Assembly (NCBI GenBank): GCA_027493055.1
Contig: JAPUDO010000024.1
Coordinates: 1 to 64,000 of the forward strand
Length of the DNA stretch: 64,000 nucleotides
Reading direction: 5' to 3'
Source of the DNA: Niabella sp.
GTDB lineage: Bacteria; Bacteroidota; Bacteroidia; Chitinophagales; Chitinophagaceae
The notes beneath the pieces were generated by a model. It was given only the letters and a program-made list of their open reading frames with translations. It had not been told where the DNA came from and searched no databases. Position numbers and translations under genes: made by a program. Every line of letters begins with the position of its first letter. Position 1 is the first letter of the stretch. Positions 1-9,163 of this stretch are shown piece by piece.

Positions 1-69
1 CCTTATTTGCGATTATTCTGCCTAAGCCTACATTCTACATTTAATATTCAACATTCAATATTTTATATT

Positions 70-2202
70 TTATTGTTCCAGGCTCTTTTTCAGCTCATCT
101 ATTTCCTTTTGCTTTTGTTCCAGCTCCTTCATCACTTTTTCCTTGCTTTTATTTTGGGAAGGGCTTTGGTTGTAATGATAAACCTGCGTTGTATCATTAG
201 CTGGGGGTGGCGGCGGTGGAGGAGGTGGCACTCCATCTCCATCCCATCTGTAGTTATCTCCTGCATTGATGTTGTCCGCCGGGCTCACAATATCTTCGTG
301 ATTATCTTCACTTTTCAGCGAGCCATCGGCCTGCATAATATAATCCGTATTATGGCGGTATCTTTTTATATTATGGGTAACATATCTTGAGCTTCTGATA
401 CGTTTTCTGCCATTATTAAACTCAATATCTATGTTGTTCAGTTTGTCAAAAACGGATTCGTCAATATGTATCTTTTTACCTGCAGGAACCTGCACCAATA
501 CCAGAACATTTTGTCCGCGATATTTGCTGCTTTTATCTATTGCAAAGCCCGATGGCAGATCCAGAATGCTATCGGCCTGGCTTGTGCGGTACACAATTTT
601 TTTGGCACGCGCCAGGGCATCGGCATCTGTTTTGCCCAGCGACTGCTTTACAATGGTAATGTGGTACAGGCTGTCATCGCTTTTTTGAAAATCAATATTA
701 ATGGCAGACAGCTTTAAAGAATCTGCCGTAAGTGTAAAGCCTTCCAGGTCACTCTGATGCTCATTCAGCCATCCAAAATTTCCTTCATGTACCAGTTCGG
801 GCTGGCTTACTTTAAAGATCATTTTGCCGTTAGTGGGTTGTTGCGTAACAACCTGCTCTTCTACCGAATCGTATCTTTTAAAATCGTTTGACATGCTGGC
901 CAGGAAAAACATCAGGCATATCCATCCTATTGTCCAAAGCCCGCCAAAGGTCCAGTTAAGATAATTGCCGGGAGTACGTACATTTAATATCCTTCTTACC
1001 AGCCATATCAGCAGGCCCACAATAGGCGCTCCAAAAAACAGGATCAGCGTGCCCCAGCCCAGCATTTGCTGTGTTTCGCTGGTCCATAAGAAGTTATTAA
1101 CCGGCGCCCATGCAAAGCCGCTGAATAAAAATGTAAGAAATACTGCCAGCAGCGATACCGCAATGATACCACCTATGATCACAAAAAAGGCTTTAAAGAT
1201 CATGGCAAATACATAGCCAATACCCCGATTGCCCCGTGGCGGAGTATAGGTGAACCGCTTGCCGGGATCTTTTGCAAATTCATTGGCTTTCTGTCCCAGT
1301 CTTTCCGCCGCATCTTTTACTTCCCCGCCCCAGTTCTGAATGCGCTGGTTAAAATCGCCCATTGAGTTCTGCACATTTTCCCTGATGCTGTTTACATCAA
1401 CACTTTTTCCTCTCATTTCCATTTTCTGGTAAGGGGTAAGCGCTTCAGGCAATACGATCCATAGAACAATATAGATGAAAATAAAAGTACCTGTAAGTCC
1501 GCTGAAAATGAGGTTCGGGAAAATATCATTATTCCATCCAAAAATATTAACGCCTTTCAAAATGCTTATTAATAAAGGAATGGCCAGTATCCAGCGGATG
1601 GTATTGGCATTGATATTAAAATAAGCGCCCATACCTCCGGCTACACCTCCAAACCATTTATTATCCGGGTCACGGAACATTCTTTTGCCTTTATAAATAC
1701 TCATATTACGGGCCGGTAAAAATATCCACAGCGCTATATAAATAAGGATGCCGGTACCAAATCCACCAAACGAAACAATAGCAAACAGTACCCTTACAAC
1801 AGTAGGGTCAATATTCAGCCAGTTAGCGATACCGCTGCACACACCTCCTAATATTTTATTATTTTCATCCCTGTACAAACGGCGTTTTTCAGTAAACGTA
1901 AAGTTGGGTGTATAGCCGCCTTGTGCTTCGGAGCTATCCTGTGCGGCAAAATCTTCGGGGCGGCCTAATGTAGCAATCATCTCTTCTACATCGGCATCTG
2001 TAATATGGGCGGCGCCTTTACGGATCTTTTCACTCATGAGCTCGGCAAAACGGGCTTCAATATCAGCCACAATCTCATCCCGTCCTTCCTCATTTTTAAA
2101 ATACTCGCGAAGGCTGTCTGTATAAGCTTTCACTTTTTCGTAAGCAGCATCTTCAATGGCAATGCTTCTGCCGCCTAATGTTATATTGATTATTTGTTTC
2201 AT
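70..2202 (-). CDS. PspC-domain membrane protein
   Basis: A 710-residue inner-membrane protein. A charged N-terminal segment (about 1-100) is followed by two PspC-type domains: the first around 106-170 with the motif GGVCSGIANWLNIDP, the second around 172-258 with GGVAGGMGAYFNIN. More membrane segments follow (about 335-440), then a soluble C-terminal half. Near the end there is a run of nine prolines and a Gln/Lys/Glu-rich coiled coil. PspC proteins take part in envelope stress responses. This large tandem form is common in Bacteroidota, where its exact role is unclear. It lies 23 bp downstream of a PadR regulator on the same strand, so the two probably share a transcript and the regulator controls this gene. 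The plus-strand ORF over its 3' end is the antisense of the proline run. Confidence 0.9.
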   Translation of the reverse strand: MKQIINITLGGRSIAIEDAAYEKVKAYTDSLREYFKNEEGRDEIVADIEARFAELMSEKIRKGAAHITDADVEEMIATLGRPEDFAAQDSSEAQGGYTPNFTFTEKRRLYRDENNKILGGVCSGIANWLNIDPTVVRVLFAIVSFGGFGTGILIYIALWIFLPARNMSIYKGKRMFRDPDNKWFGGVAGGMGAYFNINANTIRWILAIPLLISILKGVNIFGWNNDIFPNLIFSGLTGTFIFIYIVLWIVLPEALTPYQKMEMRGKSVDVNSIRENVQNSMGDFNQRIQNWGGEVKDAAERLGQKANEFAKDPGKRFTYTPPRGNRGIGYVFAMIFKAFFVIIGGIIAVSLLAVFLTFLFSGFAWAPVNNFLWTSETQQMLGWGTLILFFGAPIVGLLIWLVRRILNVRTPGNYLNWTFGGLWTIGWICLMFFLASMSNDFKRYDSVEEQVVTQQPTNGKMIFKVSQPELVHEGNFGWLNEHQSDLEGFTLTADSLKLSAINIDFQKSDDSLYHITIVKQSLGKTDADALARAKKIVYRTSQADSILDLPSGFAIDKSSKYRGQNVLVLVQVPAGKKIHIDESVFDKLNNIDIEFNNGRKRIRSSRYVTHNIKRYRHNTDYIMQADGSLKSEDNHEDIVSPADNINAGDNYRWDGDGVPPPPPPPPPANDTTQVYHYNQSPSQNKSKEKVMKELEQKQKEIDELKKSLEQ

Positions 2203-2225
2203 TGTATATAGTTTGTTGGTAATGT

Positions 2226-2558
2226 TTATTTGGATGCGTTGGTTAAACTGTTTACGGCTGCGGAAAGTTCGTCCCAGGTTTGTTGCAGCTCCCGGTAAAA
2301 ATTATGTCCTTTTGCTGTAAGTGAAAAATATTTCCGGGGAGGGCCTCCGCTGCTTTCTTCCCACCGGTAGGTAACCATTTCAGCATTTTTAAGCCTTGTA
2401 AGCAGCGGGTAAAGTGTTCCCTCCAGGATATGCAAACCTGCGTCCTTCATTTCCTCTGCAATATCGCTGGGATAAGCCTCGCCCCGTTCAATAACAGAAA
2501 GGATGCAAAACTCCAGTATTCCCTTCCGCATCTGGCTTTGTGTATTCTCAATATTCAT
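2226..2558 (-). CDS. PadR family transcriptional regulator
   Basis: A 110-residue winged-helix repressor of the small PadR type. The motif GILEFCILSVIERGEAYPSDIAEEM at the N-terminus is helix 1-2 of the fold, followed by LEGTLYPLLTRLKNAEMVTY and the wing GGPPRKYFSLTAKG, all diagnostic for PadR. PadR regulators commonly repress a neighbouring membrane-protein gene and their own. Here the gene directly precedes the PspC gene, which is the usual pairing in Bacteroidota. The ATG at 2558 follows a promoter-like box about 20 bp upstream, so the leader is short. The effector is not visible from sequence. Confidence 0.93.
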   Translation of the reverse strand: MNIENTQSQMRKGILEFCILSVIERGEAYPSDIAEEMKDAGLHILEGTLYPLLTRLKNAEMVTYRWEESSGGPPRKYFSLTAKGHNFYRELQQTWDELSAAVNSLTNASK

Positions 2559-2576
2559 CTGCTTTCAAATGTTGTA

Positions 2577-2608
2577 CAAAGATACTGGCAGCTATAGGTA
2601 GTAGGCAA
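2577..2608 (-). promoter_or_regulatory. candidate Bacteroidota promoter for padR-pspC
   Basis: On the minus strand TATCTTTG (2584-2577) matches the Bacteroidota -7 consensus TAnnTTTG. A TTG (2608-2606) lies 21 bp upstream, matching the -33 element spacing. The box ends 18 bp before the padR ATG. This is consensus matching only. Confidence 0.45.
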
Positions 2609-2804
2609 TGCAAAGTACTGTACATAGTGCCAGAAACTCGGTAAACGGCGGAAAACGAACGGTGGATGACGGAAGCATTATGGAGCCGGCAAACGATATA
2701 GCCCGGTGGTATTGTGTCTTCGAAGAGGTTTCTGAGACACTCCTTTGTACGCCTGTGTATAGTTTAGCTTTTTTACAAGGCTCCCGTGCCAGAAAACAAA
2801 GACA

Positions 2805-2939
2805 ATGACATTAACTAAAGAGGATATCCACAAGTTCTGTTTGAACAAAAAGCATAAAATAAATGGGTACTTTATTAAGGCTAAAACTTGGGATACTTTT
2901 TTTAGGCAAAAAATATTTGTTAATTTGCAAAGTGGATAA
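2805..2939 (+). other. 44-codon ORF, probable N-terminal part of the next gene
   Basis: Starting at ATG 2805 a 44-codon frame runs to TAA 2937-2939 and begins MTLTKEDIHKFCLNKK. Its last residues NLQSG would join smoothly to DKIGFIEIRI in the +1 frame if one base were added near 2936. The competing N-terminus of the 2863 ORF (MGTLLRLKLGILFLGKK) follows a stop codon directly and looks unlike a soluble protein start. I read this as the authentic 5' end, split off by a one-base deletion or a sequence error. Confidence 0.55.
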
Positions 2940-3714
2940 AATAGGTTTCATAGAAATTAGAATTACAGGTTCAAAAGGAAATCTTGACCTTTCGCCCGAC
3001 AATTACGACATTCGGGAAGTTATTTCTATGCTTGAAAATGCAGAAAGTCTGCTATATTCTGGGGACAAAAAAGACAGGCCTACTATAAGTTATAGGATTG
3101 AAGAAGGGTCAGTAAAACACATTTTTAAGACTTCAATACAGTTTATTATCGGATTTAATGCAATAATTGGGCAAGTAAACCAATCCCAAAATATTGATTT
3201 TCTTGATATCGCAACTGCCAAAGCATTTGAGAACATACAAAACATTGCTGCAAAGAAAAATTATGTTTTCAGTTTAAAAACTTCCCTTGACTATACAAAT
3301 GAAATAAAACTTGATAAAACGACACGTTTTTACAGAACTGAGGCAATATGGGCGGATGCGGAGTTTTACTTTTATGGAAAGATTACAAATGCAGGAGGGA
3401 AAGACAAAGCAAATATTCACCTTTCAACCGAAGAACTTGGAAGTGTAACCATAGAAACACCAAAAAACTTTTTGGAAGATTACGAGAATAACCTACTCTA
3501 CAAAACCTTTGGGATCCGCGCTACAGGCAAACAACATTCCGAAACCGGCGAAATAGATAAATCGACCCTTAAATTTATTGAGTTGGTTGATTACCAACCA
3601 AAATATGATGAGCAATATTTAAAGGGGCTTAGAGACAAAGCTAAAAAGAATTGGCTCAGCGTGATTGACCCGGATAATTGGTTAAGAGAAATTAGAGGAG
3701 GTTATGAAGTATAA
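2863..3714 (+). CDS. hypothetical protein, partner of a PIN-like gene
   Basis: A 283-residue protein of unknown function. The body from about residue 25 (DKIGFIEIRI) looks like a soluble alpha/beta protein with motifs such as DRPTISYRIEEGSVKHIFKT, FYFYGKITNAGGK and LLYKTFGIRATGKQ. From memory, similar proteins sit beside a small PIN-type gene in other Bacteroidota; that is recollection, not a search. The stop overlaps the start of the downstream PIN gene by 11 bp, so the two are translationally coupled and probably work together, perhaps as regulator or antitoxin and nuclease. The annotated start follows an in-frame TAA, and the real start may be ATG 2805 with a frameshift between. Confidence 0.6.
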   Translation: MGTLLRLKLGILFLGKKYLLICKVDKIGFIEIRITGSKGNLDLSPDNYDIREVISMLENAESLLYSGDKKDRPTISYRIEEGSVKHIFKTSIQFIIGFNAIIGQVNQSQNIDFLDIATAKAFENIQNIAAKKNYVFSLKTSLDYTNEIKLDKTTRFYRTEAIWADAEFYFYGKITNAGGKDKANIHLSTEELGSVTIETPKNFLEDYENNLLYKTFGIRATGKQHSETGEIDKSTLKFIELVDYQPKYDEQYLKGLRDKAKKNWLSVIDPDNWLREIRGGYEV

Positions 3715-4198
3715 GAAAGCCGTTTTACTTGATACAAGTTTTTTTCTTCGTTTCCTGAATGATGCCAGTCCGCTGTTCAAAAATGCAGACGGATACTTTA
3801 GATACTTTCTTCAAAACGAAATTGATATGTTGATTTCAACAATCAGTATTGCTGAATATTGTATCGGAGGGGACATTCATGAATTACCATTGAAGAACTT
3901 ACAAATTGTTCCTTTCAATTTAAACCATGCCCAGCGAACTGGTGAATTTGCAAAGATTGCGTTTCAGGCAAAAAGTACAGGAGCTTTGCAAGTAAACGAA
4001 CGAAAAATAATACCCAATGACACAAAACTTTTTGCACAAGCTGACAGTGAAAAAGCTGTTGAGTTCTATTTATCGTCAGACACTGAAAGTTTGAAGATAT
4101 ATAATTTGCTGAAACGAATAGCACCACTCAAATTTCAATTTCTTGACCTAAGTATTCCCCACTCTGAAGTATTCGGTTTACTTGATTTCGCAGAATAG
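3704..4198 (+). CDS. PIN-like nuclease
   Basis: A 164-residue protein with the acidic residues of the PIN ribonuclease fold: Asp10 in LLDTSFF, Glu51 in SIAEYCIGG and Asp106 in PNDTKLFAQAD, in the order and spacing seen in VapC-type toxins (D-T-N, E, N-D). PIN toxins cleave RNA in a metal-dependent way. The start overlaps the preceding gene by 11 bp in another frame. A GAGGAGG stretch lies just before the ATG, but it also codes for the end of the upstream protein. The partner is much larger than a usual antitoxin, so this may not be a classical VapBC pair. Confidence 0.72.
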   Translation: MKYKKAVLLDTSFFLRFLNDASPLFKNADGYFRYFLQNEIDMLISTISIAEYCIGGDIHELPLKNLQIVPFNLNHAQRTGEFAKIAFQAKSTGALQVNERKIIPNDTKLFAQADSEKAVEFYLSSDTESLKIYNLLKRIAPLKFQFLDLSIPHSEVFGLLDFAE

Positions 4199-4395
4199 AA
4201 TGCCTGCTATCTGCATATTGCTATAAGTAGTGTTCTGATGTAGTACTAATGGACCAACGGTATGTTGAGCTAGAGTGCTAAATCCCTGCTTATAACCCCA
4301 CTTAGTGCTCGTCAGTAATCAGCAAACACCAATAACAATCCATTAAACCATTATGCAAAACACAGGTCTGAATGATAACTAATGTCATATAAGTT

Positions 4396-5463
4396 ATGAA
4401 AAACAGGAGCCTGTTGTTATTAGTATTGTTCTTATTTGTAAGCTGTACCAAAGATGATAATCCCACGCCGTATAATCTCCGCACTATGTACTTCCCACCA
4501 AATTCAGGTGCACAATGGGAAACAACACCTGCTTTGGAATTGGGCTGGAATCAAAGTGCCATTCAGCCTTTAAAAGAGTTCCTGGCAAAAAAAAATACCA
4601 GGTCTTTTATGATCCTTGTAAATGGCAGGATTGTTATGGAAGAATATTTTAACGGGCATACTGCCGCTGCCGAATGGGAATGGAACAGTGCGGGTAAAAC
4701 CCTCATAGCCGCTACAACAGGTATTGCACAGCAGGAGGGATTGCTTAATATCAGCAATAAAGTGTCAGGGTATTTGGGTACGGGGTGGACCAGTATGCCG
4801 TTGGAAAAAGAAAATCTGATCACAATAAAGCACTTGCTTACGATGACATCAGGCATTGACGATACCAAACAATTAATCATAAAACCCAACCTGACTTATG
4901 TGGCCGATGCCGGCACAAGATGGGCCTATGGAAATGTTTTCCAAAAATTGTTCAACATAGTTGAAGAAGCAAGCGGCAAAGAAGTGGAAACCTATTTCAA
5001 TGAGAAATTGAAAAATAAGATTGGTATGGATGGGTACTGGAATTTTGGACCGGTCTTTACCATATATCACAGCACAGCAAGAAGTATGGCAAGATTTGGG
5101 CTCCTGGCTTTAAACAAGGGGAAATGGAAAGGTGAGCAAATCATCAATGAGTCCTTTTTTACGGAAAGTACCAGCACCTCACAAAACATAAATCCATCCT
5201 ACGGCTACCTTTGGTGGCTCAACGGCAAATCAAAATTTATGATACCTAATGGGCAAACCGTTTTTAATGGACCTTTGGTACTCCGTGCACCGGCAGATAT
5301 GTATGCAGCAATGGGGGCCGCCGACCAGCGTATTTATGTAGTGCCAGGCAAAAAAATGGTGATCGTACGAATGGGAAATGCCTCCAATCCTGAAAATCCC
5401 AATTTTGCCGTTTCCGGATTTGACAATGAACTATGGGAAAAGATCAATGATGTAATAAATTAG
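4396..5463 (+). CDS. serine hydrolase lipoprotein (beta-lactamase / class C fold)
   Basis: A 355-residue secreted hydrolase. Its N-terminus is a lipoprotein signal ending LFVSC (Cys about residue 16). The catalytic SxxK of the beta-lactamase/DD-peptidase-like superfamily is visible as NSAGKTL (about residues 94-97), and the YxN element as AYGNVF. Family members hydrolyse esters, amides or D-amino peptides; the substrate here cannot be told. HLLTMTSGID is another family landmark. The gene stands alone, with 196 bp upstream and 161 bp downstream holding no recognised gene. Start chosen at ATG 4396 because the signal peptide follows directly. Confidence 0.88.
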   Translation: MKNRSLLLLVLFLFVSCTKDDNPTPYNLRTMYFPPNSGAQWETTPALELGWNQSAIQPLKEFLAKKNTRSFMILVNGRIVMEEYFNGHTAAAEWEWNSAGKTLIAATTGIAQQEGLLNISNKVSGYLGTGWTSMPLEKENLITIKHLLTMTSGIDDTKQLIIKPNLTYVADAGTRWAYGNVFQKLFNIVEEASGKEVETYFNEKLKNKIGMDGYWNFGPVFTIYHSTARSMARFGLLALNKGKWKGEQIINESFFTESTSTSQNINPSYGYLWWLNGKSKFMIPNGQTVFNGPLVLRAPADMYAAMGAADQRIYVVPGKKMVIVRMGNASNPENPNFAVSGFDNELWEKINDVIN

Positions 5464-5624
5464 ACAGCCGTAGCTGATAAGGGATTTGCGTCAGGCAGGC
5501 TGACAGGCAAAATGGGACATTTGGCATTCTATCGGATATTAATGCTACATTCGGTTTTTATGTTTTAGTTAACGCTCAAAGGTGCCATGTACTGTTTGGG
5601 CGCTATTTTAATTGACAGCCGGAT

Positions 5625-6326
5625 ATGAATATTAGTCAGATATCTAAAAAGGAAATTATCAAAGGCGAAGAAGTGCTGGGGCACGATATCAGGAGCGCCA
5701 TATTTGATTTTATCAAAAAAGATTATCCCGGTTTTGACAGAGACCAATATATTTCGATTGCAGAGCTGAACAGGTACAGACGCCTGTATTTAACCTATTT
5801 GATTGAACAGGAGAAGGGAGAGCTTGCTACTATTGACAGGGATGTAATGGAGGCTATTAAGAATAATGCCATACTCTCTGAGAATATCCAGGATGAGCTT
5901 GAAAAGAAATTGACTGTTGGACAAATAATTGCTGATAAAGTGGCAGCATTTGGCGGTAGCTGGACATTCATTATTGTTTTTTTCCTTTTCATACTGATTT
6001 GGATGTTCATAAACTTATGGATCCTGACCACAAAGCCTTTTGACCCTTATCCTTTCATTTTATTGAATTTAATCCTTTCCTGTTTAGCTGCCATTCAGGC
6101 GCCTGTAATTATGATGAGCCAGAACAGGCAGGAAGAAAAAGATAGAAAAAGAGCAGAGCACGACTATAAAATAAACCTGAAAGCCGAGCTGGAAATAAAA
6201 CTGCTGAGTGAGAAAATAGACCATCTTTTAGTACATCAAAACAAAAAGCTCCTGGAGATCCAGGAGGTTCAGACCGATTACCTTGATGACCTGATGAAAA
6301 ATATGAAAGAGCGAAAAGATAAATAA
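5625..6326 (+). CDS. DUF1003 membrane protein
   Basis: A 233-residue DUF1003 protein. A charged N-terminal half is followed by LTVGQIIADKVAAFGGSWTFI, the DUF1003 signature, and then two membrane helices (about 110-130 and 142-162) separated by a short loop with NLWIL and FDPYPFILLN. The family motif APVIMMSQNRQEEKDR ends the second helix, and a C-terminal coiled coil follows. The function of the family is unknown; it is a small integral membrane protein. It forms a single-gene unit with no obvious partner. Confidence 0.92.
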   Translation: MNISQISKKEIIKGEEVLGHDIRSAIFDFIKKDYPGFDRDQYISIAELNRYRRLYLTYLIEQEKGELATIDRDVMEAIKNNAILSENIQDELEKKLTVGQIIADKVAAFGGSWTFIIVFFLFILIWMFINLWILTTKPFDPYPFILLNLILSCLAAIQAPVIMMSQNRQEEKDRKRAEHDYKINLKAELEIKLLSEKIDHLLVHQNKKLLEIQEVQTDYLDDLMKNMKERKDK

Positions 6327-6449
6327 AGTTACTAATAGATAACAAACTCCTGAAGCTGAATCACGATTTACAGATTGTGGTTGCCAGCGATTTAGACCTT
6401 ATAGGGACAGATTACCTTAAAGTCCTATTTTTATATACCTAAACAATGA

Positions 6450-7427
6450 ATGATGAAAGTATTTGTAACAAAACCAATTCCTGAAGTGGGTATTAAAATG
6501 ATGGAGGCCGCAGGTTGTGAAGTTATTATTCATAATGAAGCAACACCTTTGCCGCAAGAGGATCTGATAGCACAATGTAAAAACTACGACGCTTTGTTAA
6601 GCGCAGGATTTAATAAAATAGATGCCCATTTCCTGGAGGAGTGTAAACATTTAAAAGTAGTATCCCTCTTTTCTGTGGGCTATGATAGTGTAGATATTGA
6701 GGCTGCCACGGAACTGAAGATACCAGTGGGTAATACGCCCGATGTTTTAAGCCGGGCTACATCAGATATTGCGTTCCTGCTTATGCTGGCAGTAAGCCGT
6801 AAAGCCTTTTATAATTACAGCAAAATACTGGCCGGCAAATGGCAGGGCTTTGAGCCGGTTGCTGACCTGGGACAGGAGCTTTATGGTAAAACGCTTGGGG
6901 TTTTCGGGCTGGGTAAAATTGGCTTTGAGCTGGCCAAAAAATGCAGGGCTGCTTTTGACATGAACATTATTTACCACAACCGCAAACCTAACCCGGATGC
7001 GGAAACTGCATTAGGCGCCACTTACGTAAGCTTTGACGAGTTGCTGGCCCAAAGCGATGTGCTGTCGCTGCACGCTAACCTGACTGATGAAACAAAAGGA
7101 ATTTTTAATAAGGCCGCTTTTGCAAAAATGAAGCCTGCTTCTATTTTTATTAATACAGGCAGGGGCGGATTACATAATGAAACAGATCTGAAAGAAGCGC
7201 TGGACAGTGGCACCATCTGGGGTGCAGGACTTGATGTTACCAATCCTGAACCCATGGATAAGGATAATCCCTTATTGAAAATGCCCAACGTTTGCATTTT
7301 ACCTCATGTTGGCTCTGCCACGCAGGAAGCCCGTAATGCCATGGCTGTTATGGCTGCAAAGAATGTGATTGCAGGTCTGAAAGGAGAGCCGCTGCCAACT
7401 ATTGTAAATCCTGCCGTGTACTATTAA
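6450..7427 (+). CDS. D-2-hydroxyacid dehydrogenase (NAD-dependent)
   Basis: A 325-residue member of the D-isomer-specific 2-hydroxyacid dehydrogenase family (glyoxylate/hydroxypyruvate reductase-like). The Rossmann motif GVFGLGKIGFELAKK is near residues 150-165. The substrate Arg lies in NTGRGGLHNE, the catalytic Glu in NPEPM and the catalytic His in ILPHVGSAT. It would reduce a 2-keto acid with NAD(P)H in the cytoplasm. The exact substrate (glyoxylate, hydroxypyruvate, other) cannot be set by sequence alone. The start could be ATG 6450 or the adjacent ATG 6453. It is 20 bp upstream of the YceH-family gene, so co-transcription is likely. Confidence 0.9.
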   Translation: MMKVFVTKPIPEVGIKMMEAAGCEVIIHNEATPLPQEDLIAQCKNYDALLSAGFNKIDAHFLEECKHLKVVSLFSVGYDSVDIEAATELKIPVGNTPDVLSRATSDIAFLLMLAVSRKAFYNYSKILAGKWQGFEPVADLGQELYGKTLGVFGLGKIGFELAKKCRAAFDMNIIYHNRKPNPDAETALGATYVSFDELLAQSDVLSLHANLTDETKGIFNKAAFAKMKPASIFINTGRGGLHNETDLKEALDSGTIWGAGLDVTNPEPMDKDNPLLKMPNVCILPHVGSATQEARNAMAVMAAKNVIAGLKGEPLPTIVNPAVYY

Positions 7428-7447
7428 AAGACGTATTTTTACCCTAT

Positions 7448-8116
7448 ATGGAATTAAAGGAACCCCAATCCCTGCCCGTGCTTGACAGTGAAGAAATACG
7501 GGTGCTGGGCGCATTGATGGAAAAGTCGAAAGCGACGCCGGAGTATTATCCCATGACCTTAAACGGGCTCACAGCAGCCTGCAATCAGAAATCATCACGT
7601 AATCCGGTGGTGAATTATGATGAGCAGACCGTAACGTTATGCCTGGACCGGCTAAAGCGCAAAGGGCTTGCAGCAACAGTAACCGGGGGCAGCAGCCGGG
7701 TAGTTAAATACAGGCATACGATTGCGCTTAACTATGAATTTACTCCCGATGCATTAGCCGTGTTATGCCTGCTCTTTTTAAGAGGCCCTTTAACACCCGG
7801 CGAGATCAATAGTAACTCGGGGCGGTTGTATGAGTTTGACGACCTTGCCGAAGTACATGCTGTGCTGGAAAGGTTATCCACTGCCGAAACGCCTTTTGTT
7901 AAACAGCTGGAACGCCAGCCGGGCCAGAAGGAGGCACGCTATATGCACCTGTTTGGAGATGAAAGTATCATGGAAGGCTATATTACGGAACAGGTATCCG
8001 CTTCAGCTGCATCATCGGCCAATAATAATGTAGAAGAGCGACTGGCTGTTGTAGAGCAGGAGCTGGCTGTTTTAAAGGAAGCGTTTGGAAAGCTGATGAA
8101 GGAGTGGATGGGCTGA
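7448..8116 (+). CDS. YceH-family protein (DUF480)
   Basis: A 222-residue DUF480/YceH protein. The N-terminus SEEIRVLGALMEKSKATPEYYPMTLNGLTAACNQKSSR is the family hallmark: two winged-helix units with ALMEK, TP-YYP and NQKS-RNPV motifs. The second unit includes LLFLRGPLTPGEINSNSGRLYEF. The C-terminus is an acidic coiled coil. The family is conserved but its function is not established; the winged helices suggest nucleic-acid binding. It follows the dehydrogenase closely on the same strand and ends 15 bp before the stop of the convergent apbE. Confidence 0.93.
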   Translation: MELKEPQSLPVLDSEEIRVLGALMEKSKATPEYYPMTLNGLTAACNQKSSRNPVVNYDEQTVTLCLDRLKRKGLAATVTGGSSRVVKYRHTIALNYEFTPDALAVLCLLFLRGPLTPGEINSNSGRLYEFDDLAEVHAVLERLSTAETPFVKQLERQPGQKEARYMHLFGDESIMEGYITEQVSASAASSANNNVEERLAVVEQELAVLKEAFGKLMKEWMG

Positions 8117-8131
8117 TGGATGTTTGATCTG

Positions 8132-9121
8132 TTACTCCTCAATCCTGTACTTTTTCAGGTTAAAGCCAGGGCTTGTAATATATTTCCCTTTGTCTGTGAT
8201 CATAAAACATTTATAAGCCGGGTATTTTTTAAGCAGTTTCAGTCCTGCTTTTTTTCCCAATACCATAATAGAAGTGCTGAGCGCGTTGGCAAATTCTGCC
8301 TCCGGGCCTGTTATGGTTACGCTGATCAGTCCGGCTGCGGGGTAGCCAGTAGCGGGATTAATAATGTGCGCGTACCTTTTGCCATTGATCAGGGCAAATT
8401 TTTCATAGCTTCCTGATGTGGTAATAGCCCCCTCAACCGGTATAGCTGCAATCAGCTCCCCGAATTCAAAAGGGTCATTAACGCCGATAATCCAGGAGTG
8501 GCCGTCAGGATGCTTGCCCCAGGCCTGTATATCGCCGGTAGCATTTATAAGGCCGGCAGTTATGCCTTTAGCCAGCATCTTACTGCGGCATACGTCTGCA
8601 GCATAACCTTCTCCCAAAGCACCAAAACCTATTTTCATGCCTTTTAGTTTCAGGAAAATGGTAGAGCTGTCTTTATCGATTATAATATTTTTATAACCCA
8701 CTTTTTCCCGGGCTTTTTTTACTGCTTCCGGTGAGGGCATTTGGGTCATGCTGCCATCAAACTTCCATATCTTTTCCATGGCAGCAAAACTGATATCAAA
8801 AGCACCATTAGTGATCTCAGAAATTTTTATAGCACGCTCCGTCAGTTCCAACACTTCCTTATCTACCTTAACTGGCCGGATACCCGCGTTTTGATTTACC
8901 TGCGAAACCTGCGTTGTGGGTTTCCAGTCGGAGATCAGGTATTCGATCCTTGATATTTCTGCAATGACCGTATCAATATTTTGATTAGCTGTCAGTGAGT
9001 CTTTAGCAACGATAGTAATCTCAAAGCGCCCACCCATTAGCAGGGCGCCACGTGTAACGCTGACCTGGGTGTATGCTGCAGTGAAGCTGAATGATAGTAT
9101 TGCGAGGAGAATTGTTCGCAT
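8132..9121 (-). CDS. apbE: FAD:protein FMN transferase (ApbE)
   Basis: A 329-residue ApbE. It transfers FMN from FAD to a Ser/Thr of target proteins outside the cytoplasm, with metal-dependent chemistry. A signal peptide (about 1-18, MRTILLAILSFSFTAAYTQ) exports it. Family motifs visible are GGRFEIT, WKPTTQVSQVN, GAFDISFAA, IGFGALGEGYAAD, INATGDIQAWG and HIINPATGYPA. It is the last gene of a same-strand group with a DUF2271 protein carrying a flavinylation-like motif and a PepSY-flavoreductase, which fits a shared task in extracytoplasmic electron transfer. The preceding 270 bp holds hairpin repeats rather than a gene. A broken C-terminal copy of a related apbE is at 43.3-43.6 kb. Confidence 0.93.
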   Translation of the reverse strand: MRTILLAILSFSFTAAYTQVSVTRGALLMGGRFEITIVAKDSLTANQNIDTVIAEISRIEYLISDWKPTTQVSQVNQNAGIRPVKVDKEVLELTERAIKISEITNGAFDISFAAMEKIWKFDGSMTQMPSPEAVKKAREKVGYKNIIIDKDSSTIFLKLKGMKIGFGALGEGYAADVCRSKMLAKGITAGLINATGDIQAWGKHPDGHSWIIGVNDPFEFGELIAAIPVEGAITTSGSYEKFALINGKRYAHIINPATGYPAAGLISVTITGPEAEFANALSTSIMVLGKKAGLKLLKKYPAYKCFMITDKGKYITSPGFNLKKYRIEE

Positions 9122-9163
9122 TATAAGTAATTATTTAGAATTTCTTTCTTCTCTCTTCCTCTG

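Noticed and set aside
7-390. 127-codon plus-strand ORF at the left end
   Set aside because: It is the antisense of the C-terminal proline-rich part of the PspC protein and has a low-complexity sequence.
2608-2808. 66-codon plus-strand ORF
   Set aside because: No recognisable family; built partly of intergenic micro-repeat sequence and overlaps the candidate padR promoter.
4199-4395. Possible RNA gene in the gap before the serine hydrolase
   Set aside because: Checked for tRNA-like arms and found none.
5487-5512. GTCAGGCAGGCTGACAGGC hairpin after the serine hydrolase
   Set aside because: Weak stem with mismatches; could be a terminator or a member of the palindromic family, but too uncertain to list as a feature.
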